The notes below the pieces were generated by a model, which saw only the letters and a list, made by a program, of their open reading frames with translations, was not told the origin of the DNA and ran no database searches. Position numbers and translations under genes: made by a program. Shown piece by piece: positions 6,296-6,525 of a stretch of 6,525 nucleotides of DNA (its first letter is position 1; each line of letters opens with the position of its first letter). This stretch comes from Pseudodesulfovibrio sp. (GTDB taxonomy: Bacteria > Desulfobacterota > Desulfovibrionia > Desulfovibrionales > Desulfovibrionaceae), in the NCBI GenBank assembly GCA_022712815.1, contig JAFLJW010000145.1, positions 1 to 6,525 on the forward strand. The letters are read 5' to 3'.

Positions 6296-6304
6296 GGAGC
6301 ACCT
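6296..6304. promoter_or_regulatory. Back-to-back ribosome binding sites of the divergent mfnD and HisA-like genes
   Basis: The 14 bases between the two start codons contain GGAG (6296-6299) for the plus-strand HisA-like gene, eight bases before its ATG, directly next to CACCT (6300-6304), which reads AGGTG on the minus strand and serves mfnD six bases before its ATG. The spacer is thus fully used by the two initiation sites and leaves no room for a promoter. Confidence 0.6.
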
Positions 6305-6307
6305 GCT

Positions 6308-6525
6308 ATGGATATAGTTCCAGTTATTGATTTACTTAACGGGAAAGCCGTGGCCGCCGTCCGCGGTGAACGGGCAAGCTACCGCCCGGTGAAAAGCAAA
6401 CTAGTTGACACGGCTGATCCTTTGGATGTTGCGCGCGCCTTAATCGACGCGACCCGGTGCAAGTTCATGTATGTGGCTGACCTTGATGCCATCCAGGGCA
6501 GGCTGGGGCATTGGGACCAGTTGCG
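6308..6525 (+). CDS. HisA-like TIM-barrel protein of H4MPT/methanofuran clusters (5' part, truncated by window end)
   Basis: The 72 visible codons begin MDIVPVIDLLNGKAVAAVRG, matching the first strand of HisA (phosphoribosylformimino-AICAR ribotide isomerase) and its relatives, in which the IDL aspartate is a catalytic position. A second half-barrel strand YVADLDAIQG (55-64) corresponds to the HisA YVVDLDGA element. HisA-related paralogues without a proven reaction are known in archaea and in bacterial H4MPT clusters, and no other his gene is present here, so a C1-cofactor role is more likely than histidine synthesis. ATG 6308 has GGAG (6296-6299) eight bases upstream. True HisA cannot be excluded until the C-terminal half is seen. 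Confidence 0.8.
   Translation, partial: MDIVPVIDLLNGKAVAAVRGERASYRPVKSKLVDTADPLDVARALIDATRCKFMYVADLDAIQGRLGHWDQL
6311..6339 (-). promoter_or_regulatory. Weak candidate promoter of the mfnD-mfnF-mfnE operon, inside the HisA-like gene
   Basis: On the minus strand TTAAGT (6334-6339, 3 of 6) and TATATC (6311-6316, 4 of 6) are 17 bases apart, predicting initiation near 6304 and a very short leader before ATG 6293. Any mfnD promoter has to lie in this coding sequence because the gap between the genes is 14 bases. The match is modest. Confidence 0.25.

Noticed and set aside
1..6525. CRISPR arrays, insertion sequences or long direct repeats.
   Set aside because: No spaced repeat series, transposase-like frame or terminal inverted repeat pair was found on reading through both strands.

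Overview
The window is a bacterial biosynthetic cluster for the archaeal-type C1 carriers tetrahydromethanopterin (H4MPT) and methanofuran/methylofuran. Seven complete genes and one truncated gene are recognisable, and all but two (a DUF447 protein and a HisA-like protein) have a clear step in one of the two pathways. The host looks bacterial rather than archaeal: genes overlap by ATGA, most starts have Shine-Dalgarno sequences, a tRNA-like 3' end with encoded CCA is followed by an intrinsic terminator, and the gene set matches the C1 clusters of bacteria that oxidise formaldehyde through H4MPT (methylotrophic proteobacteria, planctomycetes, some Desulfobacterota and uncultured lineages). By eye, coding GC is in the mid to upper 50s percent and the spacers are lower. 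The phylum cannot be fixed from the sequence alone.

Layout: (1) 1-65, the 3' part of a tRNA-like gene, closed by a strong bidirectional terminator (68-114). (2) 115-641, about 530 bases with no convincing gene, holding an imperfect palindrome that may be an operator. (3) 642-2167 (+), a dihydromethanopterin reductase-like flavoprotein (dmrB) overlapping RFAP synthase (mptG), which commits p-aminobenzoate to H4MPT. (4) 2169-2738 (-), a DUF447 protein convergent with mptG and separated from it by one base. (5) 2849-3559 (+), mfnB, which makes the furan ring of methanofuran and has all four expected active-site residues. (6) 3584-6293 (-), the tightly coupled operon mfnD-mfnF-mfnE (ATP-grasp ligase, ASKHA-fold condensing enzyme, phosphate kinase). 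(7) 6308-6525 (+), the start of a HisA-like TIM-barrel gene running off the window.

Together these supply the furan ring (MfnB), its activation to the pyrophosphate (MfnE), the glutamyl-tyramine or glutamyl-tyrosine moiety (MfnD) and the joining of the two (MfnF), alongside early (MptG) and late (DmrB) H4MPT steps. The aminotransferase MfnC, tyrosine decarboxylase MfnA and the C1-transfer enzymes themselves (Fae, Mtd, Mch, Fhc/Fwd) are not in the window. The arrangement is unusual because genes of one pathway sit in alternating orientations with very small gaps: a 1-base convergent gap, a 24-base convergent gap formed by a palindrome whose ends are the two stop codons, and a 14-base divergent gap. 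The least explained parts are the DUF447 protein, the HisA-like protein and the tRNA-proximal spacer.
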